DNA of 64,000 nt from UBA4781 sp963674975 (GTDB taxonomy: Bacteria > Chloroflexota > Anaerolineae > Anaerolineales > Anaerolineaceae), in the NCBI GenBank assembly GCA_963674975.1, contig OY771913.1, positions 1,984,001-2,048,000 on the forward strand, given 5' to 3'. A program made the translations under genes and the position numbers. Under the pieces are notes generated by a model. The model worked only from the letters and a program-made list of their open reading frames with translations. It did not search any database and had not been told where the DNA came from. Shown here one piece after another: positions 1-8,925 of the stretch (its first letter is position 1; every line of letters starts with the position of its first letter).

Positions 1-2014
1 AATCTCCGAAAAATCCCAGCACTCTGGCGTTTTGGATGTTTGCCTGAGTATCGAAGAAATCGTTCACGAAAGGCGGTTCAAGCAGGTAGCTCGATTTGGT
101 GTCCCAACCGAAAAGGGCTCCTTCTGCAGAATTCAACTGTTTCCACTGTTCGCTGCCTGAAAGACCATTTTGATATGTCTGTTGATAGGTTTCTGTATCA
201 ATGTAGTTCAAATATTCCTGTAGTTCAACCCGACTGGGCAGGATATCAGCCAGGAAGATAGGACTGCCGTCCTTTCCATCTCCCAGGGGTGCAGTGGAAA
301 GGTCGATATCCACCGTTCCGGCGATGGCGTAAGCGATGACGAGCAGCGGTGATGCCAGATAGCAGGCTTTGATGCTTTTATGCACGCGCCCTTCAAAATT
401 TCTGTTGCCTGAAATGACCGCGCTTCCCAGCAGACCCTGTTTGAGAATTTCCTCTACCTCTGCGGAAAGCGGACCGGAGTTGCCGATGCAGGTTGCGCAG
501 GCATGCCCGCCTACCTGAAAGCCCAGTTTCACCAGATAAGGCAGCAGACCGCTTTTCTGCAGATAAGCATCCACAACCTGAGAACCGGGTGTGAAGCTTG
601 TTTTTATATAAGCGGGAACCGTCAATCCTTTTTCAACTGCTTTCTTTGCCAGCAGTCCAGCACCGAGCAGAACGGCTGGATTGGAGGTGTTGGTGCAGGA
701 AGTAATGGCTGCCAGCACCACTGCTCCATGAGAAAGCGCCGCTTGCCCGGACGGGGTGGATAAGGAAAAGGTCTTTCTTCTGTTTTCTTCAGATAAGCCG
801 AATCCATGCAGTCCGGTTGGCTCTTTTAGTGAAGTTGTAAATGCAGCCTGCATCTTGCGCACCGGGATCAGGTCGAAGGGGCGTTTGGGACCAGCCAGGG
901 TAGGTTCGACCTTGCTTAGATCCAGTTCGATCAATTCATCATAATTTGGATCGATGCTTTCAGTTGAGCGAAACAGGTTTTGTGCCTTGAAAAATGCTTC
1001 AACCAGAGCGGCTTTTTCTTTTGAGCGCCCGGTAAGGCGGAAATACTCGATGGTGCGTTCGTCCACGGGGAAATAGGTCATGGTAGCGCCGCTTTCCGGT
1101 GTCATGTTAGAGATCATGGCGCGGTCTTCAAGCCGTAGATTTGCTACGCCCTCACCGAACACTTCCACGAACTTGCCCACTACTCCATGTTCGCGTAAAT
1201 GGCTGGTTACCGTGAGCGTCAGATCGGTGGGGCTGCATGTTTCAGGCAGCTGATTGACTAATCTCAACCCAACCGTTGTGGGAATGTTGAATTCAATGGG
1301 ATATCCCAGCATAGCTGCCAGTGCTTCGATGCCGCCCACTCCCCAGCCGAACACTCCCAATCCGTTGATCATGGTAGTGTGGGAATCTGTGCCCAGCACA
1401 CAGTCGGGGATCAGAGTTTGCTCTCCATCACTGCGATTGACTGCCACCATTTCTGCCAGGTATTCGAGGTTGATCTGGTGAATGATGCCGTTGCCGGGCG
1501 GAACAATATGTAAATTTTCAAAGGCTTGTTCGCTCCAGCGCAGGAATTCATAGCGCTCCTGATTGCGCTTGAATTCCATCTTTTCATTCATTTCTTTTGC
1601 CCGTTCGCATGCTGTAAAATCTACCTGCAGCGAATGATCGACCACCAGATCGGTTCGGATGACCGGATTGATCGTTTGCGGATCGATGTCCTGTTCTGCA
1701 GCGGCTGAGCGCAGAGCTGCCAGATCATTCAATACCGGAATCCCTGTGAAATCCTGCAGGAGTACCCGATAGGGTAGAAAAAGGACGGAATTACTCTCTG
1801 GATTATTTTTCTGCCCCAGCCTGGTTACATGCTCTTCGGTAAAGCCTTTCTTTCCGCAGTTGCGCAGCAGCCCTTCCAGCAGAATACGCATGCAGTACGG
1901 CAACCTGTCAACCTCTCCAAACCCCTGGTTCTGCAGGGCGGGCAGACTGTAGTATGCGTATGATTGACCGTTTAGGACAATGGTCTTTTTTAACAAATCA
2001 AATGGATTTTTCAT
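1..2014 (-). CDS. acnA: Aconitate hydratase (aconitase A type), 3' end outside window
   Basis: The protein interconverts citrate and isocitrate through cis-aconitate using a [4Fe-4S] cluster in the cytosol. I read it on the minus strand from ATG at 2014 (MKNPFDLLKK) continuously to the window edge, about 671 residues, so the C-terminal swivel domain is largely missing. Typical AcnA signatures are visible: DLVVDHSLQVD, GTDSHTTMINGLGVFGWGVGG, the first cluster cysteine in SCTNTSNP and the paired cysteines in CATCIGNSG. It lies 15 bases downstream of the isocitrate dehydrogenase stop on the same strand, so the two are probably cotranscribed as successive steps of the oxidative citrate branch. 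The family call is secure; only the stop is unseen. Confidence 0.95.
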   Translation of the reverse strand, partial: MKNPFDLLKKTIVLNGQSYAYYSLPALQNQGFGEVDRLPYCMRILLEGLLRNCGKKGFTEEHVTRLGQKNNPESNSVLFLPYRVLLQDFTGIPVLNDLAALRSAAAEQDIDPQTINPVIRTDLVVDHSLQVDFTACERAKEMNEKMEFKRNQERYEFLRWSEQAFENLHIVPPGNGIIHQINLEYLAEMVAVNRSDGEQTLIPDCVLGTDSHTTMINGLGVFGWGVGGIEALAAMLGYPIEFNIPTTVGLRLVNQLPETCSPTDLTLTVTSHLREHGVVGKFVEVFGEGVANLRLEDRAMISNMTPESGATMTYFPVDERTIEYFRLTGRSKEKAALVEAFFKAQNLFRSTESIDPNYDELIELDLSKVEPTLAGPKRPFDLIPVRKMQAAFTTSLKEPTGLHGFGLSEENRRKTFSLSTPSGQAALSHGAVVLAAITSCTNTSNPAVLLGAGLLAKKAVEKGLTVPAYIKTSFTPGSQVVDAYLQKSGLLPYLVKLGFQVGGHACATCIGNSGPLSAEVEEILKQGLLGSAVISGNRNFEGRVHKSIKACYLASPLLVIAYAIAGTVDIDLSTAPLGDGKDGSPIFLADILPSRVELQEYLNYIDTETYQQTYQNGLSGSEQWKQLNSAEGALFGWDTKSSYLLEPPFVNDFFDTQANIQNARVLGFFGD

Positions 2015-2029
2015 AATGATAGCTTCTCT

Positions 2030-3271
2030 CTATTCCATGTTTTTCATGACGATTTTGCAGAACTGTGCGGTACCTGCCAGTGTGCTTCCGGGTAATTGAG
2101 CATGCAGGTCAAAAGTAACCGTACCTGCCTGTATAGTCTTTTCAATGCCTTTACGGATCAGGGCGGCAGCTTCGCGCCAGCCGAGGAAATCGAACATCAT
2201 AGCTCCTGATAGGATCAGAGAGCTGGGATTGGCTTTGTCCTGCCCGGCGATATCTTCTGCCGATCCGTGGTTGGCTTCGAACAATCCCAAACCATTTTCG
2301 TAGTTGATGTTTGCGCCGGGTGAAACACCGATACCTCCTACCAGAGCGGCAAAAGCATCGGAGAGATAATCACCATTCAAGTTGGGGGTTACGATCACAT
2401 TGAAATCTGCCGGTGTCGCGATCGCTCTGGCGAAAGCATTGTCCGCGATCAGATCATCCACGTAGATCTTCCCGTTTTCAAGCGCATCTTGTTTTGCCTG
2501 GTTTGCTTTTTCTTTTCCTGCTTCATCCGCGATCTTCTTCCAGATGCGTTTTGAAAAACACTGCTCATTGAAATCAACTTCAGCCACCTCATATGCCCAG
2601 CTGCGGAAAGCGCCTTCGGTGTATTTCATGATGTTCCCTTTATGGATGATGCTGACTTTCTTGCGTTTGTTTTCTACAGCCCACTGCATTGCGGCAGTCA
2701 TGATGCGCCGCGTGGCTTTTTTCGAAATAGGTTTCAGGTCGATCCCGACTTCTTCGCTGTAGCGCAGTTTTTTAAATTCTGCCGGAAATTTCTCTTTCAG
2801 CAGGTTAAGCAGGCAGGTATTTCCCTCCGTGTTGGTGGGAAATTCAATGCCGGCATACAGGTCTTCAGTATTTTCACGAAAGACAATCACATCCACCCCT
2901 TCGGGATGCGTCAGGGGAGAAGGCAGCCCGGGGAACCAGACAACCGGTCGCACGCAGCTGTACAGGTCCAGCTCTTTGCGCAGAGTAACATTTAGAGAGG
3001 TGTATCCGCCACCGACAGGCGTTGTCAGCGGACCCTTGATGGCGACCTTGTGCTGTTTCAGCGCTGCAATGCTTTGCGCAGGGAGATATTCCCCCGTTTC
3101 TTGGTAAGCTTTTACACCGGCTGCAACCTCAAGCCATTCAACTTTTCGGGAGCCTGAATACGCCAGTCTGACTGCCTGATCCAGAATCTGTCGTGTGCCT
3201 TTCCATATATCACTGCCGATTCCGTCTCCGATGATAAATGGGATGGTGATCTCCTTTGTGTCTTTGTGCAT
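2030..3271 (-). CDS. icd: Isocitrate dehydrogenase, predicted NAD-dependent
   Basis: This is the homodimeric bacterial isocitrate dehydrogenase, oxidatively decarboxylating isocitrate to 2-oxoglutarate. The 413 residues match the E. coli-type length. Substrate residues are present: S92 and N94 in TPVGGGYTSLNVTLRK, R98, R108 and R132, K211, and D301/D305 in NLNGDYLSDA. E. coli Icd uses Lys344 and Tyr345 to bind NADP; here the aligned motif reads HGSAEDIAGQDK, giving D340 and I341. That is the pair known from NAD-dependent IDH and isopropylmalate dehydrogenase, so NAD use is predicted. The start is ATG at 3271 with GAAAGGAAC upstream. It is divergent from iclR and upstream of aconitase. Confidence 0.95.
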   Translation of the reverse strand: MHKDTKEITIPFIIGDGIGSDIWKGTRQILDQAVRLAYSGSRKVEWLEVAAGVKAYQETGEYLPAQSIAALKQHKVAIKGPLTTPVGGGYTSLNVTLRKELDLYSCVRPVVWFPGLPSPLTHPEGVDVIVFRENTEDLYAGIEFPTNTEGNTCLLNLLKEKFPAEFKKLRYSEEVGIDLKPISKKATRRIMTAAMQWAVENKRKKVSIIHKGNIMKYTEGAFRSWAYEVAEVDFNEQCFSKRIWKKIADEAGKEKANQAKQDALENGKIYVDDLIADNAFARAIATPADFNVIVTPNLNGDYLSDAFAALVGGIGVSPGANINYENGLGLFEANHGSAEDIAGQDKANPSSLILSGAMMFDFLGWREAAALIRKGIEKTIQAGTVTFDLHAQLPGSTLAGTAQFCKIVMKNME

Positions 3272-3326
3272 GGCGCTGTGTTCCTTTCGTAAAAATATTC
3301 ACATTATTTTAATGCCATCCAACCAC

Positions 3327-3355
3327 TTGAAAAAGTTTTCGCATTTGTGTAAAAT
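3327..3355 (+). promoter_or_regulatory. Sigma-70-type promoter of the iclR-citrate synthase operon
   Basis: TTGAAA at 3327-3332 and TAAAAT at 3350-3355 are separated by exactly 17 bases. They lie 55 bases before the iclR start, in the iclR/icd divergent spacer. Confidence 0.65.
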
Positions 3356-3368
3356 ATACCATATTAAC

Positions 3369-3383
3369 TGGGACACCGTCCCA
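3369..3383. promoter_or_regulatory. Palindromic operator-like site before iclR
   Basis: TGGGAC-ACC-GTCCCA is a perfect 6-bp inverted repeat with a 3-base spacer. It lies 14-28 bases past the -10 box, so it covers roughly +8 to +22 of the transcript. Its placement suits roadblock or autoregulation by the adjacent IclR protein; binding by that protein is inference. Confidence 0.5.
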
Positions 3384-3409
3384 ATAAATGGAACAAAAAA
3401 AGAGGAACC

Positions 3410-4183
3410 ATGACCACTGAAAAAGTTCAAATTCTTCAACGCGTGATCGATATTCTTGACTGCTTCAGCCTTGAACGACCTGCCCTGGGGGTACGCGAAA
3501 TATCACGTTCGGTAGGTTTATCAAGCAGCACAACGGGAAGGTTAATGTCGGCAATGAAGGATCTGCGTATTCTAAGCCAGGATCCGAACAGCAAAACGTA
3601 TTCTATTGGTTCCCGTGTGTTAACCTGGGCGGGTATCTATACGGCAACTTCTGATCTGCGGGCAGTTGCGCTGCCTGTGATGGTCAACCTGCTGGAAAGA
3701 ACTCGTGAAACGATCAGCCTGTATGTTCTGGAAGGAAAAGAGCGGGTTTGCATCGAACGGTTGGAAAGCCCTGAACCGGTGCGCATTACAGCCAGGGTGG
3801 GTCGTCGTATTCCCCTGTATGCCGGTTCAGCCGGAAAGTGCATGCTGGCGTTTATGCCGAGAGAAAAATGCGAAGAGATTTTGAATCAAACCGTGTTAAC
3901 CCCATTAACACAGGCAACTTTTCAGGATAAAGACGCGCTCCGAAAAAATCTTGAAGATATTCGCAAAGAAGGCTGTGCGGTCAGCTATGGGGAATGGATA
4001 CTGGAAGCTTCTGGTGTTGCAGCTCCCATCTTCAATGAATTTAGTACTCTTATTGCTTCGCTTACCATTTCTGGTCCGGGTCAACGATTCACGGAAGAAA
4101 AGATTCAAGCCTATAAAGATCTTGTGAAAGAAAAAGCAAAAGAGATTTCAATGAAAATAGGATATGTCCCTCGCGAAGGTTGA
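3410..4183 (+). CDS. IclR-family transcriptional regulator
   Basis: This 257-residue protein has the IclR layout. An N-terminal winged helix-turn-helix spans about residues 8-70 (VIDILDCFSLERPALGVREISR followed by LSSSTTGRLM), and the ligand-binding domain spans about 80-250, with the characteristic ARVGRRIPLYAGSAGKCMLAF stretch. Family members sense small organic acids or aromatics and act as repressors or activators. Position suggests control of the citrate branch: it is divergent from icd-acnA, and its last 20 bases overlap the citrate synthase gene. GAGGAACC precedes the ATG. The effector cannot be read from the sequence. Confidence 0.9.
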   Translation: MTTEKVQILQRVIDILDCFSLERPALGVREISRSVGLSSSTTGRLMSAMKDLRILSQDPNSKTYSIGSRVLTWAGIYTATSDLRAVALPVMVNLLERTRETISLYVLEGKERVCIERLESPEPVRITARVGRRIPLYAGSAGKCMLAFMPREKCEEILNQTVLTPLTQATFQDKDALRKNLEDIRKEGCAVSYGEWILEASGVAAPIFNEFSTLIASLTISGPGQRFTEEKIQAYKDLVKEKAKEISMKIGYVPREG

Positions 4184-5543
4184 TTGGAGTAAAGAAGCAA
4201 TGGAGCTTGCAAAGAAATTAGAAGCGAAGATCAGGGAAGTATACGATGAGGTTCGCTACATGATTGCGGTTTCTGGTGAAACGATCATAAGCAGTGTTTC
4301 ACTCCGTCAATTCTTTAACGGGAATCGCGGAGTTGATCTGCTGATGAGTGATATTTCATATGTGGATCCATTTAATGGATTGCATTACCGCGGATTGACC
4401 ATCAAGCAGGTATTGAGTGGGCTGCCTAAACCGGAAAATTGTGAGTTCCCGTATGCGGGCGGCTTATTTGCGTTTCTGCTTACGGGAGAACTGCCAACAG
4501 AAGAAGAAGCGCTGGAAGTGGAAGGCATTTGGAAAGAAAGGGCAGAGCTCCCCGATTATGTGATTGCGATATTGAAAGCCATGCCGCCTGATACCCACCC
4601 CATGACCATGCTTTCTCAGGCAATTCTGGCTTTACAGCGGCAGTCGAAGTTCACACAGAATTATTCCAATGGACTGCGTAAAGAGGATTACTGGAAAGCA
4701 ACGCTGGATGACAGCTTTGATCTCACTGCAAAAATGCCATCTCTGGCTGCCGCGATCTACAACATTAAATACGGAGATGGGTCCATCTGTGATATTGACC
4801 CGCGTCTTGATTGGAGTGCTAATTTTGCCCACCTGATCTATAAAGGATGGGATCTGCAGTATCAGGACTTATGCCGCTTATTTTTTCTGCTGCATGCCGA
4901 TCAGGGTATCGGAAATGTTTCGGCGCACACAGCCTGCCTGGTAAATTCGACCTTATCTGATGTTTATTATTCCTGCTCCGCAGCCATCAACGGGCTGGCA
5001 GGTCCGCTGCATGGAAGGGCAAATCAGGATTGTTTGAGCTGGCTGTTGAAAATTCAGGGTAATTTCAATGAGAAACTGCCGTCCATTGAAGAATTGGAAC
5101 GGTTCGTATGGGATACGCTTGACCAGGGCAAGGTGATCCCGGGTTATGGGCATGCAGTCTTGCGCTGCACGGATCCGCGATTTGCGGCGCAGTACGAATT
5201 CGGTAAAAAATATTTCAAGGACGATGATCTGTTCAAACTGGTGGATATGGTTTATCAGATCGTCCCTCCCATATTGAAGAAGCAGGGTAAAGCCAAGGGT
5301 ATCTGGCCGAATGTGGATGCCATCAGCGGAACGCTGCAGTATCATTGCGGATTGAAAGAATTTGATTTCTATACTGTACTGTTCGGCGTGGGAAGATGCT
5401 TGGGAATTACTGCTAATTTGATATGGAATCGTGCTCTGCTGATGCCGCTGGAACGTCCTCAGTCTATTACCCTTGAAATGGTGAGAGATCGACTGCATGA
5501 TTCTCTGGAACATCCGGGAATTTCCTCCGACTTGCATTATTGA
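4164..5543 (+). CDS. gltA: Citrate synthase, mitochondrial (eukaryote-like) type
   Basis: The enzyme condenses acetyl-CoA and oxaloacetate to citrate. The 459-residue sequence resembles the mitochondrial class more than the hexameric E. coli or short Bacillus classes: GIGNVSAHTACLV, AINGLAGPLHGRANQ, VIPGYGHAVLR-TDPR, NVDAISG, YTVLFGVGR and PLERPQS all have close counterparts in animal citrate synthases. The catalytic triad is intact: His in NVSAHT, His in GYGHA and Asp in NVDAISG. The ATG at 4164 lies inside the end of iclR, implying translational coupling; an ATG at 4201 with GGAGTAAAGAAGC upstream is a possible later start. It supplies the substrate for the divergent aconitase and IDH. Confidence 0.93.
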   Translation: MSLAKVDWSKEAMELAKKLEAKIREVYDEVRYMIAVSGETIISSVSLRQFFNGNRGVDLLMSDISYVDPFNGLHYRGLTIKQVLSGLPKPENCEFPYAGGLFAFLLTGELPTEEEALEVEGIWKERAELPDYVIAILKAMPPDTHPMTMLSQAILALQRQSKFTQNYSNGLRKEDYWKATLDDSFDLTAKMPSLAAAIYNIKYGDGSICDIDPRLDWSANFAHLIYKGWDLQYQDLCRLFFLLHADQGIGNVSAHTACLVNSTLSDVYYSCSAAINGLAGPLHGRANQDCLSWLLKIQGNFNEKLPSIEELERFVWDTLDQGKVIPGYGHAVLRCTDPRFAAQYEFGKKYFKDDDLFKLVDMVYQIVPPILKKQGKAKGIWPNVDAISGTLQYHCGLKEFDFYTVLFGVGRCLGITANLIWNRALLMPLERPQSITLEMVRDRLHDSLEHPGISSDLHY

Positions 5544-5591
5544 TTTGTTTTGAGCAGTTCTTCATGGGTATAATCACAACGGCAGGAAAGC

Positions 5592-6707
5592 ATGCAGGTA
5601 ATTTGTGAGTTATGTGGTCGAAAGGAAGAATATGATCCGGCAAAATGGCGCTGTGATTGCGGTGGCGCCTGGCTGCTGTATGCTTCTCCATCCCTGCAAA
5701 TAGAGTCTATCGACAAAGAAAACAGATCGATCTGGCGCTATGGCTCATTTTTCCCCGTTCAACTGAGTAAAACCCCCGTTTCTCTGGGAGCAGGATTCAC
5801 TCCGCTTTTACCCTGTACTATCTATGGTAGAGAGGTTTTACTGAAACTCGATTACCTTATGCCCACCGGATCGTTCAAAGATCGCGGTGTGGAGCTGATG
5901 ATGAATGTTCTGGATGCCTACGGGGTTGATAGTATTGCAGAAGATTCATCTGGCAATGCAGGAGCGGCAGTTGCGGCGTATGCAGCCCGTCTGGGAATGC
6001 AGGCAGACATCTTTGTGCCATCCCATGCTTCTCCTGTGAAGCTTTCTCAAATTTCGCTCTTTGGAGCAAGCGTGCATACCATCCCCGGTGAACGGAAGAA
6101 TGCTTCTAAGGCTGTGCTGGAGGCGGTGGAAAAAGGGAAGGTTTATGCTTCGCATGCATATAACCCGGTTTATTTATTGGGGCAGCAGACTGCCGCGTGG
6201 GAGGTCTGGGAGCAGAGCGGCTATCACGTACCTGATTGGGTGATTGTGCCGGTTGGTCAGGGGGGAAACCTGTTGGGTTATTTTGAAGGATTTTCCGCAC
6301 TGCACAGAGCAAATCTGATCGATAAAATACCGGGACTGATCGCTGTGCAGCCGGAGCACCTGGCGCCCATCTGTGATGCGCTGCAGAATGATTGGCAGAA
6401 TTGGGAACCTGTTTCTGCTCCTAAGCAGGGCAGCATTGCAGAAGGTCTGGCTATCACAAATCCTGTGCGCTGGAAGCATATTGTAGAGGCGCTGAATGCA
6501 TGCAAAGGATTTTGTATCAAAGTGAAAGAAGAAGATATTCTGCCCGCTCAGAAAGTGCTGGCTGAGAAAGGCTTTTTCGTAGAACCTACCAGCGCGGTGG
6601 TTATCGCAGCATTAAAGAATGCTATCAATCTAATAGAAAGGAACCAGACGATCGTCGTTTCATTGACCGGCAGCGGATTAAAATCTGCTTCTTTTCCCTC
6701 AATGTGA
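5592..6707 (+). CDS. Threonine synthase-like PLP enzyme with N-terminal zinc ribbon
   Basis: This 371-residue fold-type II PLP enzyme has a cysteine-rich N-terminus (C5, C8, C21, C23) like the zinc ribbon of class II threonine synthases. The PLP lysine is K96 in PTGSFKDRG, the substrate-loop motif is EDSSGNAGAA, and VGQGGNLLGY matches the cofactor phosphate loop. Threonine synthase (O-phosphohomoserine to threonine) is the best guess. Paralogous lyases, such as threonine dehydratase or cysteate synthase, share the fold, so specificity is open. GGAAAGC precedes the ATG. It follows citrate synthase by 48 bases and precedes the aminotransferase by 5, so it is probably part of the iclR operon. 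Confidence 0.8.
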   Translation: MQVICELCGRKEEYDPAKWRCDCGGAWLLYASPSLQIESIDKENRSIWRYGSFFPVQLSKTPVSLGAGFTPLLPCTIYGREVLLKLDYLMPTGSFKDRGVELMMNVLDAYGVDSIAEDSSGNAGAAVAAYAARLGMQADIFVPSHASPVKLSQISLFGASVHTIPGERKNASKAVLEAVEKGKVYASHAYNPVYLLGQQTAAWEVWEQSGYHVPDWVIVPVGQGGNLLGYFEGFSALHRANLIDKIPGLIAVQPEHLAPICDALQNDWQNWEPVSAPKQGSIAEGLAITNPVRWKHIVEALNACKGFCIKVKEEDILPAQKVLAEKGFFVEPTSAVVIAALKNAINLIERNQTIVVSLTGSGLKSASFPSM

Positions 6708-6712
6708 GATGA

Positions 6713-7804
6713 TTGACTCAAAAATATTCCATGGAACCCATCTTTTTTACCAGGGGTGTACCGCCCAAAGAAAGTATTCCCTGCCATGAATTGGCTGTCT
6801 GTGCGCATGAAGTGATCGAGAACGAAGGCTCTGCTATCCTGCAGTATGCTCCTTCAGCCGGTTATCTGCCTCTTCGTGAATGGATCGGTAAGAAAAAGGA
6901 TGTACCTGCAGAAAGGATCATCCTTGGGCAGGGTTCACTGCAGATCCTGGATATGATCCTGCGCTGCTCTCTACAACCCGGTGATGCGGTTGCAGTGGAA
7001 CAGCCCACCTATGATCGGGTTTTGACCTTGATACGGCGTGCGGGGCTGCGTATTTTCCCGCTGAATATGGAAAAGGATGGGTTGGATCTGGACAGCCTGG
7101 AAAACAAATTGGAGAATGGGGAACAGATCCGGTTGATCTATACTATCTCTGATTTTCAGAATCCCAGCGGTATAGTGATGTCTTTAGAGAAACGAAAAAG
7201 GCTTGTTGATCTGGCAGCTCGTTATCATTTCTCGATTGTGGAGGATGCACCCTATCGCGAACTGCGCTATGAAGGGGAAGAAATCCCATCCCTTTTTGAT
7301 CTTGCGCCAGATACTACCATGCAGCTTTCCTCATTCAGCAAACTGATCAGCCCCGGATTGCGCGTGGGGTATGCGGTGTTACCGCAGAACCTGATAAAAA
7401 AGGTGGCACATTATGCAGAAGATACGTATATAAACCCGAGTTATCTAAACCATGCCATTGTTTATCAATATCTCCAGCAGGGCTGGATGTACGATCATCT
7501 GGTGTTCATAAAAGGGCTGTATAAAAAACGTCTATCCTGCATGCTTAATGCACTGGAAGAAAATATGCCTTCCCGCTGCACCTGGACGTATCCGCAGGGA
7601 GGATTCTTTGTTGGAATGTGGATCTCATCTGATGGCGGCCCAACATTTTTAGACCAGGCTGAATCACAGGGACTGCGCCTGACCGATGGACGCGGCTTCT
7701 TTGTCAATGGGGGTGAAGATTTTATCCGCCTGCCTTTCTGCGCCCTTACCGAAGGGGAGATCATGCAGGGGATAAAAAAGCTGGCAGAATTGATCCCTTC
7801 CTGA
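6713..7804 (+). CDS. PLP-dependent aminotransferase, class I/II (MocR/LysN-like)
   Basis: This is a fold-type I aminotransferase of 363 residues. Features are GQGSLQILDMIL, EQPTYDR, the aspartate in IVEDAPYRELRY that contacts the PLP pyridine, K210 (Schiff base) in SSFSKLISPGLRVGY, and a C-terminal arginine in DFIRLPFC. It resembles 2-aminoadipate/aromatic/branched-chain aminotransferases without a DNA-binding domain. It may form or consume glutamate from the 2-oxoglutarate made by the neighbouring citrate branch; that is inference. Translation probably starts at TTG 6713, five bases after the previous stop; the first in-frame ATG is at 6731 and has no clear ribosome site. Confidence 0.85.
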   Translation: MTQKYSMEPIFFTRGVPPKESIPCHELAVCAHEVIENEGSAILQYAPSAGYLPLREWIGKKKDVPAERIILGQGSLQILDMILRCSLQPGDAVAVEQPTYDRVLTLIRRAGLRIFPLNMEKDGLDLDSLENKLENGEQIRLIYTISDFQNPSGIVMSLEKRKRLVDLAARYHFSIVEDAPYRELRYEGEEIPSLFDLAPDTTMQLSSFSKLISPGLRVGYAVLPQNLIKKVAHYAEDTYINPSYLNHAIVYQYLQQGWMYDHLVFIKGLYKKRLSCMLNALEENMPSRCTWTYPQGGFFVGMWISSDGGPTFLDQAESQGLRLTDGRGFFVNGGEDFIRLPFCALTEGEIMQGIKKLAELIPS

Positions 7805-8055
7805 TCCATACTACGCATCAGATCCCTATGGGATGCATAAATTAGAGAATTGTTAGATACATAAAGCATACTTTGAAAGCAGTGCTTTTTGTGTATTAAT
7901 AGGATAAAGATTATCAATCTGATAAAAAAATAGATTCAGGCATTGTCGAGAAGAATTTGCAACGATCATTCATTATAGATTCCTGACCTTTTTATAGATA
8001 AGGTGGACTGTATAATGGTTATAGGTACCGCTGTTCAATAGGGACTGAGGTGAAA
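7805..8055. other. Intergenic spacer with small hairpin and a -10-like box
   Basis: I see no gene here. ATCCC-TAT-GGGAT (7822-7834) forms a small hairpin just after the aminotransferase stop, without a U-run. TATAAT at 8011-8016 is a plausible -10 for degV, but no good -35 lies at the usual distance. Confidence 0.35.
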
Positions 8056-8895
8056 ATGGAGATCGGATTTGTTGCAGACTCTACAGTGGATTTACCGGAT
8101 GTTGTTCTTGAGAAAGAAAAGATAGAGACAATTCCTCTATATATCAACATTGGCGATCATGGTTTTCTCGATAAAGTAGAGATGTCCCGGGAAAATTTCT
8201 ATGACAATCTGTCAAGTTTTTCTCAGCATCCCACGACGGCAGCTCCCGGTATAAATACTTTTGTAAATGCCTATCAGAGGCAGATTGAAAATGGATATTC
8301 TGAGATCCTGTCTTTCCATATTTCAAAAACCCTGAGCAATACGATCGATATTGCCCGGTTGGCAGCCAGGAAAATTGATAAAGTGCCTGTCCATGTGATT
8401 GATTCCGGAAATTTATCTATGGGAACAGGATTGCTGCTGCAGCTGGCGGTCAGAATGGCTGAAGCCGGAGAAAAGGTAAAAGAAATTCTTCGAGCTGTGC
8501 AGGATGCTGTAAAACGGACGCATACGGTGGCGATCCTTGATACTCTTGAATATTTGCGGCGCAGCGGACGGATCAATAATATCCAGTTTGGGTTGGCAAG
8601 CATATTGTTTGTAAAACCGATCATTCGCATGAATGACGGCAGAGTGGAGCTTGAGCGTATTCGCACGAAAAAAAGGGCGATGAATCGTATGATTCAAATT
8701 CTTGAAGGATTATTTCCGTTTCAAGATTTTGATTTTGTACATACAAATGCCCCTGAAAAGGTTGAACAATTGAAAAGAACTGTTTCAGAATGGCTCCCAG
8801 TTGGTTTAGATATTCTAACGGGTGAAGTTACTCCTGTGATCGGTTCACATATCGGTCCGGGGGCATTTGGTTTCTCTGCAATTACATCAAAATAA
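8056..8895 (+). CDS. DegV-family fatty-acid-binding protein
   Basis: The protein starts with the DegV signature ADSTVDLP. It has the two-lobed EDD fold expected of the family: an N-lobe with HPTTAAPGINTFVNAYQ and a C-lobe with VHVIDSGNLSMGTGLLLQLA, DTLEYLRRSGRI and a terminal HIGPGAFGF. Family members (FakB) bind a fatty acid and present it to the kinase FakA for phosphorylation; no fakA is nearby. Length is 279 residues, normal for the family. I chose ATG 8056 because AGGTGAAA sits correctly before it; a GTG at 8050 is also in frame. Confidence 0.9.
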   Translation: MEIGFVADSTVDLPDVVLEKEKIETIPLYINIGDHGFLDKVEMSRENFYDNLSSFSQHPTTAAPGINTFVNAYQRQIENGYSEILSFHISKTLSNTIDIARLAARKIDKVPVHVIDSGNLSMGTGLLLQLAVRMAEAGEKVKEILRAVQDAVKRTHTVAILDTLEYLRRSGRINNIQFGLASILFVKPIIRMNDGRVELERIRTKKRAMNRMIQILEGLFPFQDFDFVHTNAPEKVEQLKRTVSEWLPVGLDILTGEVTPVIGSHIGPGAFGFSAITSK

Positions 8896-8925
8896 ATATC
8901 AATTGCCGGCTTCGAGAGAGGAGAA

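Noticed and set aside
4953..5537. Long minus-strand open frame opposite citrate synthase
   Set aside because: It is a shadow of the real gene in codon-complementary frame, with no motif or ribosome site; the same holds for other antisense frames in the window.
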